From: Sphingobacterium lactis
Lineage (GTDB): Bacteria; Bacteroidota; Bacteroidia; Sphingobacteriales; Sphingobacteriaceae
NCBI RefSeq assembly: GCF_011046555.1
Contig: NZ_CP049246.1
Span: 1-64,000 of the forward strand
DNA length: 64,000 nucleotides
Direction: 5' to 3'
Shown: piece by piece, positions 52,511 through 61,403 of the stretch
Numbering within the stretch: the first letter of the stretch is position 1
Layout: the number at the start of each line of letters is the position of its first letter
The notes under the pieces: generated by a model
The model's input: only the letters and a program-made list of their open reading frames with translations
What the model was told of the DNA's origin: nothing
Databases searched by the model: none
Made by a program: the position numbers and the translations under genes

Positions 52511-54361
52511 ATGAAATTTAGGTACGATATAGGATATCTCCGTGGAATAGCCGTTTTAGCAGTCTTTTTTTATCACTTTAGGATTCCATTTTTTGATGGA
52601 GGTTTTATAGGTGTTGATATATTTTTCGTTATATCAGGATTTCTAATGACTAAGATTATTTTCTCTAGCTATGAAAATGGAAAATTCAGTTACTTAGATT
52701 TCATCAGAAAAAGAATCGTCCGGATCGTCCCTCCACTAATAGTTGTTTCGCTTTTCATATTATTGATTTCTATATTTTTCTTTTTTGAAAATCAACTGAT
52801 TGAAAATATAAAACAAATTATTGCAAGCCTAACATTTACCTCAAATTTTTACTACTATTTCAATCAAGATTATTTTGCAACTACCGCACAGTATAATATC
52901 TTTTTACATAGCTGGTCTCTTTCTGTTGAATGGCAATTTTATCTTTTGTTTCCTGTATTTATCATTATTTTAAAGACCATATTTAAGGATAATGCCCGTC
53001 AACTCTTATTCAGTTATCTTGGCATAACTATTATATCCTTTCTTTTATGTATATACGCATCTAACGGGTATAAAACAATAAATTTTTATATGTTTCCTAC
53101 AAGAGCATGGGAAATGTTGTTGGGAGGTATCTTAATTTTCTTTGAAAAAGAATCTGGTAAAATTCCTGTAGTTCTAAAGAATTTTCTCTTTCTCATTTCT
53201 ACAGCCATCCTGATTACTTCTATTATGTACTTGAATGAAGAAACAACTTGGCCATCAATTTATACCGTCATTCCCACATTTGCGACCGCTGGAATTATTT
53301 TTTTGAATGTAGAGCCCAAATTTTTAAAAAATAAAATTATTCAATACTGTGGTAACATTTCATATTCACTGTATCTCTGGCATTGGCCAATATTTGTTCT
53401 TATACATTCATACAACCTAACAGACACAAATTATAAAATCATCGGCCTATTAGTTTCTATAATTTTTGCAATATTATCGTATGAATTTATAGAAAGAAAA
53501 CGGCGCCTATCTAAGTTGCCTGTACTAGGTCTCTCCTATGTCACGGTACTAATATTCTCGTTTGCTGCAATATTCCTAGCGAATAACAACTCGTTGGAAA
53601 ACATTCGTTTTATTGATAATAAATTTAAAAACCTACTTGTTTATGACATTGAAAATCATTTCAAATCAAATGGATGTTTTATAACAATTACTTCAGAAGA
53701 GAAAGTATATGATTACCAGAATTGCCTTAAAATCATTCCTGAAAAGCAAAACATCTTGTTAATTGGAGATAGCCATGCAGCACAATATTCCAAATCCATT
53801 AGAAAGAAGCTCTCCCCAAACCAAAATCTATTGGAGGTTTCAGCAGGGTTCACATTTCCTTTTGTACCAACGAAGGGAGAACCTCAACCTGCAGAGTTAA
53901 TGGAAAAAACATTGACAGAATTCATACCTAAAAATGCTGAAAATATAGACTTAATTCTTATTTCTATCCATCTCCCAATGCGAAATTACTTAAACTATAC
54001 CGAAGAAGAGTTGGTGCAAAATTTAAAAGAATTAGCAAGTAAACTAGCATCTTTGAACTTGAATTTTTATTTCATCGGACAAACTGAATCATACTCCGTA
54101 GATTATGGTAGAATTTGCTTAGGAAAAGAAATAAGTGATCAAGTAATAGAAGAAAAATATGTTGATAAAGAAACAGAAGAATTAAAAGAGCTTATGAAAG
54201 GGGCAATACCAAAAGACAGGTATATCGACCTTTATGATCTAAATGGTTTAAAGAAATTAGATCAATCCACGAATACACCTTATATGTTTGACTCGAACCA
54301 TTTAACAGAACTTGGAGCTGATCAAATAATCGATTTACTTAAATCCAGAAAAATTCTTTAG
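52511..54361 (+). CDS. OafA/YrhL-type O-acyltransferase with C-terminal SGNH domain
   Basis: 616 residues. N-terminal acyltransferase-3 domain with about ten membrane helices: Arg11 and catalytic His22 in YLRGIAVLAVFFYHFRIPFF, and GGFIGVDIFFVISGFLMTKI. A periplasmic SGNH domain follows (about 385-616) with LLIGDSHAAQYSKS and the DSNHLTELGA His motif. Such proteins acetylate O-antigen, capsule or peptidoglycan sugars. It is much more AT-rich than its neighbours, which suggests horizontal transfer. No polysaccharide cluster is nearby. Confidence 0.93.
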   Translation: MKFRYDIGYLRGIAVLAVFFYHFRIPFFDGGFIGVDIFFVISGFLMTKIIFSSYENGKFSYLDFIRKRIVRIVPPLIVVSLFILLISIFFFFENQLIENIKQIIASLTFTSNFYYYFNQDYFATTAQYNIFLHSWSLSVEWQFYLLFPVFIIILKTIFKDNARQLLFSYLGITIISFLLCIYASNGYKTINFYMFPTRAWEMLLGGILIFFEKESGKIPVVLKNFLFLISTAILITSIMYLNEETTWPSIYTVIPTFATAGIIFLNVEPKFLKNKIIQYCGNISYSLYLWHWPIFVLIHSYNLTDTNYKIIGLLVSIIFAILSYEFIERKRRLSKLPVLGLSYVTVLIFSFAAIFLANNNSLENIRFIDNKFKNLLVYDIENHFKSNGCFITITSEEKVYDYQNCLKIIPEKQNILLIGDSHAAQYSKSIRKKLSPNQNLLEVSAGFTFPFVPTKGEPQPAELMEKTLTEFIPKNAENIDLILISIHLPMRNYLNYTEEELVQNLKELASKLASLNLNFYFIGQTESYSVDYGRICLGKEISDQVIEEKYVDKETEELKELMKGAIPKDRYIDLYDLNGLKKLDQSTNTPYMFDSNHLTELGADQIIDLLKSRKIL

Positions 54362-54460
54362 TGGTCGGAAGTCCGTATATTTAGATATATAGAGTTGTGA
54401 CAACAATCACAATTTCCAACCTCTCCCATTACTTTCTAATTCAACAAAAAGTTGCTATTT

Positions 54461-54546
54461 GCGGATGTAAAAACAAGGATTGACTCTCCTTGTCGATTGC
54501 TCCGCAAAACAATTGGGCAATCGAATTTACGGACAGCCAAGCTGTC
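54461..54546. other. Cluster of small hairpins in intergenic DNA
   Basis: Within the 314-bp gap after the acyltransferase gene: GCGGA/TCCGC enclosing ACAAGG/CCTTGT (54461-54505), an alternative CGATTG/CAATCG pairing (54494-54523), and GACAGC-CAA-GCTGTC (54532-54546). Could be a structured RNA or the remains of one. No family recognised. Confidence 0.35.
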
Positions 54547-54597
54547 ACATCTTTAGCCCACGATGTGTAATACTTTAATACCTACCTATGAAAACAG

Positions 54598-54624
54598 AAA
54601 TAGCCATCTCTCGATGGCTATTTT
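54598..54624. terminator. Bidirectional terminator between convergent genes
   Basis: AAATAGCCATC (54598-54608) pairs with GATGGCTATTT (54613-54623), with TCTC loop and a T tail. It separates the acyltransferase and RlmI-like genes. Confidence 0.82.
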
Positions 54625-54675
54625 GTTCTTTATAGGAATTTCATGCTGTAAACAGCAAGGAAATCATTTTATCAG

Positions 54676-55575
54676 TTAAGCGAATTTCCGGAATTTCCCG
54701 AAAACACCCAATGGCAACTTTGGTCCGGCAGTCGCCTGCAGGTACAGCTCACCGATTTCCAGGTTTTCCACTTGCGGGAAGGAAGTTCTGATCAGGTTCT
54801 CAACGATTACTGAGGAGAAACCCAAGGAATAGGTATTTAGTATTAAGAAATGCTCCTTCGGATCCAGGAGTTGCACAACATCGCGCATCATTTCCATAAT
54901 ATGATCTTCCAGCTTCCATTTTTCACCTTTAGGTCCATGGCCATACGCCGGAGGATCCAGGATAATACCGTTATAGGTATTGCCGCGTTTCAATTCGCGT
55001 TTTACAAACTTGAGCGCATCCTCCACGACCCAACGGATATTGGAGATTTCTGAGAGTTCCTGATTTTCATTCGCCCAGGTTACGACCTGTTTGATGGAAT
55101 CCACGTGCGTAGTATCGGCACCTGCCGCTTTCGCGATCAGGGAGGCACCACCCGTATAGGCAAAAAGATTCAATACCTTGGGGTTTTCAGTCTTGAAACC
55201 CTTCACCGATTCCGAGATGTAATCCCAGTTGACGGCCTGCTCAGGAAATATACCCACATGTTTAAAGGAGGTTAGTCCCAGTCGGAACCGAATGGCGACA
55301 TCGTCGTTCTTATAGGTAATATGCCAGCGATCTGCCGATTTCGGATTTTTCTTTAACCAATCGCCCGAAGTTGCGGACCTTCCCTTGAACTTAATGTGGT
55401 AGCGTTTGTTCCACTCCGCATCGCCCAATGCCTTTGGCCATACAGCCTGTGGTTCCGGACGAATAAGGATAAAGTCGCCAAAGCGCTCTAGCTTTTCAAA
55501 GTCACCACAATCAATCAGTTCGTAGTCCTTCCAATGCTGCGGCGTAAGAAGTTGTATTTGGGTATTGTTATTCAA
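54676..55575 (-). CDS. RlmI/RlmK-like class I SAM-dependent methyltransferase
   Basis: 299 residues. Likely rRNA or tRNA methyltransferase. Rossmann-fold core about 125-260 with motif I VLNLFAYTGGASLIAKAAGA, VDSIKQVVTWANENQEL, and catalytic-type ILDPPAYGHGPKGEKWKLED (DPPxY). The N-terminal part is a short beta domain rather than the PUA domain of E. coli RlmI. The frame contains no upstream ATG; TTG at 55575 is the likely start and lies 16 bp after a good -7 element. Confidence 0.85.
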   Translation of the reverse strand: MNNNTQIQLLTPQHWKDYELIDCGDFEKLERFGDFILIRPEPQAVWPKALGDAEWNKRYHIKFKGRSATSGDWLKKNPKSADRWHITYKNDDVAIRFRLGLTSFKHVGIFPEQAVNWDYISESVKGFKTENPKVLNLFAYTGGASLIAKAAGADTTHVDSIKQVVTWANENQELSEISNIRWVVEDALKFVKRELKRGNTYNGIILDPPAYGHGPKGEKWKLEDHIMEMMRDVVQLLDPKEHFLILNTYSLGFSSVIVENLIRTSFPQVENLEIGELYLQATAGPKLPLGVFGKFRKFA

Positions 55576-55591
55576 GACGTATATTTTTCTG

Positions 55592-55599
55592 CAAAGATA
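55592..55599 (-). promoter_or_regulatory. Candidate -7 element for the RlmI-like gene
   Basis: Minus strand TATCTTTG, 16 bp before the TTG start codon. It helps to place the start. Confidence 0.45.
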
Positions 55600-55619
55600 G
55601 AAAATTCGATCAATAAGCG

Positions 55620-56393
55620 TTAAGCTTGGCGTTTATCCTCATTGAGGGTTTCACGGGCCGCTTTCATTAATGGACTCGCAAAGACGAAATCGTTCAATTC
55701 TTTGTTATCCGATTTCAGCATATCCTGATTCGATCCTTCCCAATATTTCTTCCCCTTATATAGGAACAGGATGTAGTCACCAATCCCCATTACGGAGTTC
55801 ATATCGTGGGTAACCACGACCGTGGTACATTTATATTCTTCGGTCAGGTCCTGAATCAATTCATCGATTAGAATAGATGTAGCCGGATCAAGACCGGAGT
55901 TCGGTTCATCACAGAAGAGGTATTTGGGGTTCATGCTGATGGCGCGCGCAATGCCGACCCTTTTTTTCATCCCTCCGGAGAGTTCGGCAGGATAGAGATC
56001 ATTCTTTCCGGCCAGGTTCACCCGTTCCAGACAGAAATTTGCCCGTTCGACCTTTTCCGCTTTGGACATATCCGTGAACATATCGAGCGTAAAGGTGATG
56101 TTCTGCTCCACGGTCATGGAGTCGAAGAGTGCAGAGTTCTGGAACAGCATCCCGATTTCCTTTCGGATAGGGACCTTTTCCTCGAAATCCATACGCGTAA
56201 ATTCCTGCTTATCGAAGAAAACTTTCCCCTGGTTCGGTTCGTGCAAACCGACGATGCATTTGAGCAGCGTACTTTTCCCCGATCCGGAACCTCCGATGAT
56301 CAAACTGACTTTGCCCGGCTCAAAGATGGCATCGATTCCATCCAACACCACATTATCGCCAAAGGCCTTATGTATATTCGTTACTTCAATCAT
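55620..56393 (-). CDS. ABC transporter ATP-binding protein (MlaF-like)
   Basis: 257 residues. ATPase of an MCE-type phospholipid transporter that keeps the outer membrane asymmetric. Walker A GGSGSGKST at 34-42, signature LSGGMKKRVGIARA, Walker B YLFCDEPNSGLDPATS, and the MlaF-typical GMLFQNSALFDSMTVEQNI and the H-loop VVVTHDMNSVMGI. It starts 6 bp after the permease stop. No MlaD (MCE) gene is next to it. Confidence 0.92.
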   Translation of the reverse strand: MIEVTNIHKAFGDNVVLDGIDAIFEPGKVSLIIGGSGSGKSTLLKCIVGLHEPNQGKVFFDKQEFTRMDFEEKVPIRKEIGMLFQNSALFDSMTVEQNITFTLDMFTDMSKAEKVERANFCLERVNLAGKNDLYPAELSGGMKKRVGIARAISMNPKYLFCDEPNSGLDPATSILIDELIQDLTEEYKCTTVVVTHDMNSVMGIGDYILFLYKGKKYWEGSNQDMLKSDNKELNDFVFASPLMKAARETLNEDKRQA

Positions 56394-56399
56394 AAATTT

Positions 56400-57134
56400 T
56401 TACAGCATTAATGCAGTGATTAAATAGTCACATGCGAGGATCGCGATACAGCCGATCACCACGGCGCGGGTTCCTGCCTGCCCGACTTCCAGTGCTCCTC
56501 CACGGACATGAAAGCCTTTATAGGCCGGTACGGAGGTCACTATAAATCCAAACACAGTAGCTTTGACCATAGCCACTACCATCGTAAAACCATTAAATCC
56601 ACCCCGGATACCCTCGATGTAATCATCGGGAGTAACTGCTCCAGATAGAGAGCCCCCCAGCAAACCGCCGACAAGCGCACAACTGATCGCTACGATAACC
56701 AGAACGGGAACCATGATGAGCCCTGCGATTACCTTCGGCAGGATAAGATAGCCCGCAGCATTGATCCCCATAATTTCCAGGGCATCAATCTGTTCGGTTA
56801 CCCGCATGGAGCCGATCTGTGAAGAAATGGACGACCCTACCTTCCCCATCAGTACCAGCGCAGAAATGGTAGGCCCCAATTCCAAAATGTTGGAGTCCCT
56901 GTTGATCTGCCCGATTACGGAAGTTGGAATCAAATCGGATACCAGCTGAAAGGCGATCTGCATCGTCATAACGGCACCGATAAATGTTGAAATGATAACG
57001 ATTAAGCCCAACGACCCCACGCCTATCTCTGTCATTTCATGGAAAATTTCCTTGAGGTAAATCTTCCACTTTTCCGGCTTGCGGAAAACCTTTTTCAATA
57101 ACAAGAGGTATTCACCAAAATAAAAAAATATCAT
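56400..57134 (-). CDS. MlaE-family ABC transporter permease
   Basis: 244 residues. Membrane permease of the MCE/Mla system. Five to six helices; family motifs TMQIAFQLVSDLIPTSVIGQ, LVLMGKVGSSISSQIGSMRV (TEQIDALEIMG follows) and VGQAGTRAVVIGCIAILACD are intact. Co-transcribed with the MlaF-like ATPase. Confidence 0.93.
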   Translation of the reverse strand: MIFFYFGEYLLLLKKVFRKPEKWKIYLKEIFHEMTEIGVGSLGLIVIISTFIGAVMTMQIAFQLVSDLIPTSVIGQINRDSNILELGPTISALVLMGKVGSSISSQIGSMRVTEQIDALEIMGINAAGYLILPKVIAGLIMVPVLVIVAISCALVGGLLGGSLSGAVTPDDYIEGIRGGFNGFTMVVAMVKATVFGFIVTSVPAYKGFHVRGGALEVGQAGTRAVVIGCIAILACDYLITALML

Positions 57135-57342
57135 ACGTTGGTATTCTTACAATTTATTTACTGTCAATAATTTTAACCAAATCCGTTCAAAAATGTTTTG
57201 AAGCAGTTCAAGATACAAATAATTGACGCGCTTTTCACCGACAAAACTAATTGATTTACCGAAAAAATGAATGGTTAAACCTATTTTGCTTATATTAATT
57301 TGTATTATCGTACTAGTTTTGATTCAACAAAGCTAACAAACA

Positions 57343-58254
57343 ATGAACAATAAAATCACTACGGGTATATGGTTGGTATTTGCGGGACTGGTGTTCCTGC
57401 TGCACAACTTCAACATTATTGAATTCAACTTCTACGGTATTCTGCAATTGTGGCCGCTACTCTTGGTCTCCATTGGTATTGGTCTGCTGATGCAGAACAA
57501 GCCTTTCAGCAAGCCGGTAATCATCGGTGCGAACCTGCTTTTGTGTGGCATAATCTTCTATCAGGGCATGACCAGTGAAAAACGTTTCCTAGACAATGTC
57601 CAGTTCTCCAATGACAATTCCGACAAGGCTGGACCATTCACCCAAAAAGTGAACCGTACGTATGATGGGCCCGTAGAGACCGCAAAATTGACGGTCAATG
57701 GCGGCGCTTCGAAATATGCCTTCAAGACGGCAGGCGAAGGTTCCGATTTATTGCTGGCCGAAGCTACCCAAGCTCAGTCCTCCCTCAATCTAGAGAGCAA
57801 GGGCAACGAACATGTGAAGATGGAGCTGAATAGCAAAGTCCGCAACAACAAATACAACAACAGCCTGATAAATGTAACAATAAACCAAAAACCAATCTGG
57901 GACCTGGAATTCAATGTGGGTGCGGCTGCGATTTCTGGCGATTTCAGAGCCAGCAAGCTTAAAAACCTGGAAGTGAATTCAGGAGCGAGTTCGTTGGATA
58001 TCCACCTTCCGGCGCCAACATTGGGCGAATCCAAAATTGAAGTAAACACGGCCGCTTCGAAGGTCATCCTGTACCTGCCAAAAGGTGCTGCATGCAGTGT
58101 GGAAACCGACGCGATCTTTTCCAACAACAAATATGAAGATGTGGATGTCGTGGGTGATGGTTATCGCAAATCAAAAAACTTTGATTCCACGGGTAACAAA
58201 TATGTCATCTCTGTAGCGGGCGCTGCAAATTCATTATCCATCTTACGTTATTAA
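57343..58254 (+). CDS. LiaF-like membrane protein (DUF5668/toast-rack domain)
   Basis: 303 residues. Two to three N-terminal membrane helices (about 7-30, 35-50, 57-75; GIWLVFAGLVFLLHNFNIIE) form the LiaI/LiaF-type anchor. The remainder is an all-beta toast-rack domain with repeated strands (DLEFNVGAAAISGDFRASKL; NLEVNSGASSLDIHLPAPTL; IEVNTAASKVILYLPKGAA). In Firmicutes LiaF controls an envelope-stress kinase; here no partner is adjacent, so the role is unknown. It is divergent from the mlaE-like gene. Confidence 0.85.
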   Translation: MNNKITTGIWLVFAGLVFLLHNFNIIEFNFYGILQLWPLLLVSIGIGLLMQNKPFSKPVIIGANLLLCGIIFYQGMTSEKRFLDNVQFSNDNSDKAGPFTQKVNRTYDGPVETAKLTVNGGASKYAFKTAGEGSDLLLAEATQAQSSLNLESKGNEHVKMELNSKVRNNKYNNSLINVTINQKPIWDLEFNVGAAAISGDFRASKLKNLEVNSGASSLDIHLPAPTLGESKIEVNTAASKVILYLPKGAACSVETDAIFSNNKYEDVDVVGDGYRKSKNFDSTGNKYVISVAGAANSLSILRY

Positions 58255-58268
58255 CTTCCAAAAATAGC

Positions 58269-58276
58269 TAACTTTG
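58269..58276 (+). promoter_or_regulatory. Candidate -7 element for ispG
   Basis: TAACTTTG, ending 7 bp before the ispG ATG at 58284, implying an almost leaderless message. Confidence 0.4.
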
Positions 58277-58283
58277 TTTCCAA

Positions 58284-60290
58284 ATGGAAAGTAAGGACAT
58301 AACAACACTTGCAGGTGGCTATTGCAACACGAAGGTAGATTATTCAAGATTCGTTACCCGCGAGGTGAAGATTGGTGATATCCCCATGGGGGGATCCAAT
58401 CCCATCCGAATTCAGAGCATGACAACGGTTGATACCATGGATACGATAGGTTCTGTAGAGCAGACTATCCGTATGGTGGACGCCGGCTGTGAATATGTCC
58501 GCATAACAGCACCGAGCATTAAGGAAGCAGAGAATCTGGCGAACATCAAGAAGGAACTTGTTGCCAGAGGATACCACGTGCCTTTGGTGGCGGATATTCA
58601 TTTTACGCCAAATGCTGCCGAGGTAGCTGCGCGCCTGATTGAAAAGGTTCGCGTCAATCCCGGAAATTACGCCGATAAAAAGAAATTTGATCAAATTGAC
58701 TATACCGATGCAGCCTATCAGGCTGAATTGGACCGTATATACAAGAAGTTTGCCCCATTGGTGAAGATCTGCAAGGAATACGGTACGGCCATGCGCATTG
58801 GGACCAACCACGGCTCCCTATCCGACCGCATCATGAGTCGCTACGGCGATACACCGGAAGGAATGGTGGAATCGGCATTGGAATTCATGCGGATCTGTGA
58901 AGATCTCAATTATTACAACTTGGTGGTATCCATGAAATCATCCAATCCGCAGGTCATGGTGCAAGCCTACCGCCTATTGGTGGAAAAAATGGTGGCCGAG
59001 AATATGAACTATCCCCTACACCTCGGTGTTACGGAGGCAGGAGATGGTGAAGACGGCCGGATAAAATCTGCGGTCGGCATTGGAACGCTCTTGGAAGATG
59101 GCCTAGGCGACACGGTACGTGTTTCCCTTACGGAAGAACCGGAGAAAGAAGCTCCCGTGGCAATTGCTCTTGTCAATCGCTACAGCAAACGGGCAGCACA
59201 GCTTGAAACCGCTCCGAAACGAGAAATCATACAATTGGCACCGACCAAGCCAACGGAAGCATACGTTTCCAAAGAAGTGAATGCTTTTATTGGCGGTTCC
59301 TTGGTCCCACGAATTATCGTGGATATATCCCAAAAGAATTTAAAAGATCCATTTATCCTGAGTGATGTGGGTTATAAATACGATGCTGTACTGGATAAGT
59401 ATCATATGGGTGATCAATCGGTAGATTTTGTTTACCTCGGTGATTCCCTTCCCTCGTTTACTATGCCTGGGAACCTGAAACAGCTGTATAATTACGATAC
59501 ATGGTTGAAACTGGAGAATAAGACCAATATTCACCCGATCTATACCTTAGCGCAATACCAAACTGCCGAATTGAAAGATCCGTCGATGAATCTGATATAC
59601 CTCAGCAATGATCTGCTCACGTCGGATGTCTTTGCAAATCTTCAGCTCGACAAAACGGTTGTTTTTCTTTTGGAAACCGATCACATCCATGGCATGGCTG
59701 ACCAACGCCAGTTTTTCGCCAACCTTCAGGAGATCGGCATTGATTGCCCGGTGATCCTGAAAAGGACCTACCCTGCTTCGGAATTCTCAGGTCCTATTGG
59801 CGATGATATGAATCCGGAAGAGCCAATCTCAAAGATCCAACTGTACGCGGCTACAGATTTTGGGGCGCTGTTGGTGGATGGATTGGGATCTGGAATCTGG
59901 CTGGATTCCGTAGCGACACCTACGGATAAAATTGCTTCCGTATCCTTTGGTATCCTCCAGGCTACACGCTCAAGAATTTCGAAAACAGAATATATTTCCT
60001 GCCCAAGCTGCGGAAGAACGTTGTTTGACCTACAGGAAACAACGCAAATGATCCGCAGCCGGACCAACCACCTGAAAGGCCTGAAGATCGGTATCATGGG
60101 TTGCATCGTGAATGGACCTGGAGAAATGGCAGATGCCGATTACGGGTATGTGGGTGCTGGACCGGACAAGATCACGCTATACCGCGGAAAGGAAGTCGTG
60201 AAAAGAAACGTGACATCTGCAAAAGCCTTGGACGAACTGATTGAGATCATAAAATCCGATGGTATGTGGGTTGAAGAAAATAATGCTTAG
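58284..60290 (+). CDS. ispG: 4-hydroxy-3-methylbut-2-en-1-yl diphosphate synthase, long form
   Basis: 668 residues, the large (plant/Bacteroidota/Chlamydia-type) IspG with an inserted domain between the TIM barrel and the iron-sulfur domain. Converts MEcPP to HMBPP in the non-mevalonate isoprenoid pathway. TIM-barrel start VKIGDIPMGGSNPIRIQSMT, RVNPGNYADKKKF; insert about 290-555; C-terminal [4Fe-4S] site with CPSCGRTLFDLQET and MGCIVNGPGEMADADYGYVG. It stands alone with a strong terminator. Confidence 0.97.
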   Translation: MESKDITTLAGGYCNTKVDYSRFVTREVKIGDIPMGGSNPIRIQSMTTVDTMDTIGSVEQTIRMVDAGCEYVRITAPSIKEAENLANIKKELVARGYHVPLVADIHFTPNAAEVAARLIEKVRVNPGNYADKKKFDQIDYTDAAYQAELDRIYKKFAPLVKICKEYGTAMRIGTNHGSLSDRIMSRYGDTPEGMVESALEFMRICEDLNYYNLVVSMKSSNPQVMVQAYRLLVEKMVAENMNYPLHLGVTEAGDGEDGRIKSAVGIGTLLEDGLGDTVRVSLTEEPEKEAPVAIALVNRYSKRAAQLETAPKREIIQLAPTKPTEAYVSKEVNAFIGGSLVPRIIVDISQKNLKDPFILSDVGYKYDAVLDKYHMGDQSVDFVYLGDSLPSFTMPGNLKQLYNYDTWLKLENKTNIHPIYTLAQYQTAELKDPSMNLIYLSNDLLTSDVFANLQLDKTVVFLLETDHIHGMADQRQFFANLQEIGIDCPVILKRTYPASEFSGPIGDDMNPEEPISKIQLYAATDFGALLVDGLGSGIWLDSVATPTDKIASVSFGILQATRSRISKTEYISCPSCGRTLFDLQETTQMIRSRTNHLKGLKIGIMGCIVNGPGEMADADYGYVGAGPDKITLYRGKEVVKRNVTSAKALDELIEIIKSDGMWVEENNA

Positions 60291-60303
60291 TGCATTGCGC
60301 TAT

Positions 60304-60345
60304 AAAAAAGAATAGGGACGAAATATTTCGTCCCTATTCTTTTTT
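60304..60345. terminator. Bidirectional terminator between ispG and the META gene
   Basis: Perfect 21-bp palindrome arms (60304-60324 and 60325-60345), with AAAAAA at one end and TTTTTT at the other and GAATAGGGACGAAAT in the stem. It serves both convergent genes. Confidence 0.9.
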
Positions 60346-60377
60346 ATTCTATAACTCTTTCCCCTAAGGGGGGGTAT

Positions 60378-61163
60378 TTATTTCACCTTTTTAAAGCGCA
60401 TGATAGCGATATCGCCCACGATCAACGTAAGGTTATCTCCATTAACACTCTGAACATTCACTTTGTCCAACGACTGGAAGAACAACGGTTCTCCTTCACC
60501 CGGACATGCCATGCGTGTAGAAGCTACAGGTCCGAAATTGATGTTACGTCCATGGATTTCAACCGTACTGTTGAAGTTATTGCAACCACCATTTCCGTGT
60601 ACTTTATTGGATCCCGCCTCAAAGATCAATGTAGGCTTTTTCTCCGGATATAGGGAATCGAAGGAAGCTCCTTTGGAATCGATGTAATCAAGTTCCCAGG
60701 TTCCTACCAATTCATTTGACGCATTGATTGCTCTGAATTTTGCCAACGGGGCCTTGCGTCCCTGTGCTAAGGTCAATTCATCGCCGCTCAGGATATAACT
60801 GTTGGTTTTCGCGAATACATCTTTCAATCCGGTTTCAATCTCCATATTTTCACAAGCCATCATGGTCGACATTCCGGTCTTGAACGTGATTTTGCCCAAA
60901 CCACCAAAAAGGAATTCACCACCCAGCATATTACAGCCACCATTTGCTGAAAAACGACTTCCATCGTTCATAAAGTCCAATGTCGGCATTTTCCCGTTGA
61001 TTTTCTCCGCAACAGGTTTTCCACCCAACTCAACCAATTGCCATCGCTTACCCGTAATCTCTGTAAAATCAGAATCCTTATTACCTGTCGTGTTTTTCGA
61101 TCCTGCACAGCTGGCGAATAATATGGTAATTACTGCGAGCATACTAAACATTGTTTTTTTCAT
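60378..61163 (-). CDS. META-domain lipoprotein (two HslJ-like repeats)
   Basis: 261 residues with lipoprotein signal (LAVITILFASC, Cys19). Two META/HslJ domains: about 38-145 (GKRWQLVELGGKPVAEKING; GGCNMLGGEF; MACENMEIE) and about 152-261 (VGTWELDYIDSKGASFDSLY; GGCNNFNSTVEI; TRMACPGEGEP). Each has the conserved GGCN and MAC cysteines. Members are linked to heat-shock and novobiocin tolerance in E. coli, but molecular function is unknown. Convergent with ispG. Confidence 0.9.
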   Translation of the reverse strand: MKKTMFSMLAVITILFASCAGSKNTTGNKDSDFTEITGKRWQLVELGGKPVAEKINGKMPTLDFMNDGSRFSANGGCNMLGGEFLFGGLGKITFKTGMSTMMACENMEIETGLKDVFAKTNSYILSGDELTLAQGRKAPLAKFRAINASNELVGTWELDYIDSKGASFDSLYPEKKPTLIFEAGSNKVHGNGGCNNFNSTVEIHGRNINFGPVASTRMACPGEGEPLFFQSLDKVNVQSVNGDNLTLIVGDIAIMRFKKVK

Positions 61164-61350
61164 ATCTACTTATTTATTCTATTGTTTAAACGTATTTTTT
61201 TCAAAAAGGTTTAAAACCCTTCGTTTTCGGGAAGACTTTTGTTGGCAGCATATCCAAAAACCATGCTACCTTATATGTCCTTGCCCTTGATTTTCAATTT
61301 CCCAAAATTCCGTGTCTTTTAAGCGGCAATTCACAATAATTATGCTTTTT

Positions 61351-61372
61351 ACATACGTTTTATGTATGTTTG
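61351..61372 (+). promoter_or_regulatory. Candidate nuoH promoter with overlapping inverted repeat
   Basis: ACATAC (61351-61356) and GTATGT (61364-61369) form an inverted repeat that overlaps a -7-like box TATGTTTG (61365-61372). It is 31 bp before the nuoH start codon. Confidence 0.4.
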
Positions 61373-61403
61373 TAGCTAATTAAGAATTAATCTAAAAAGC
61401 AAC

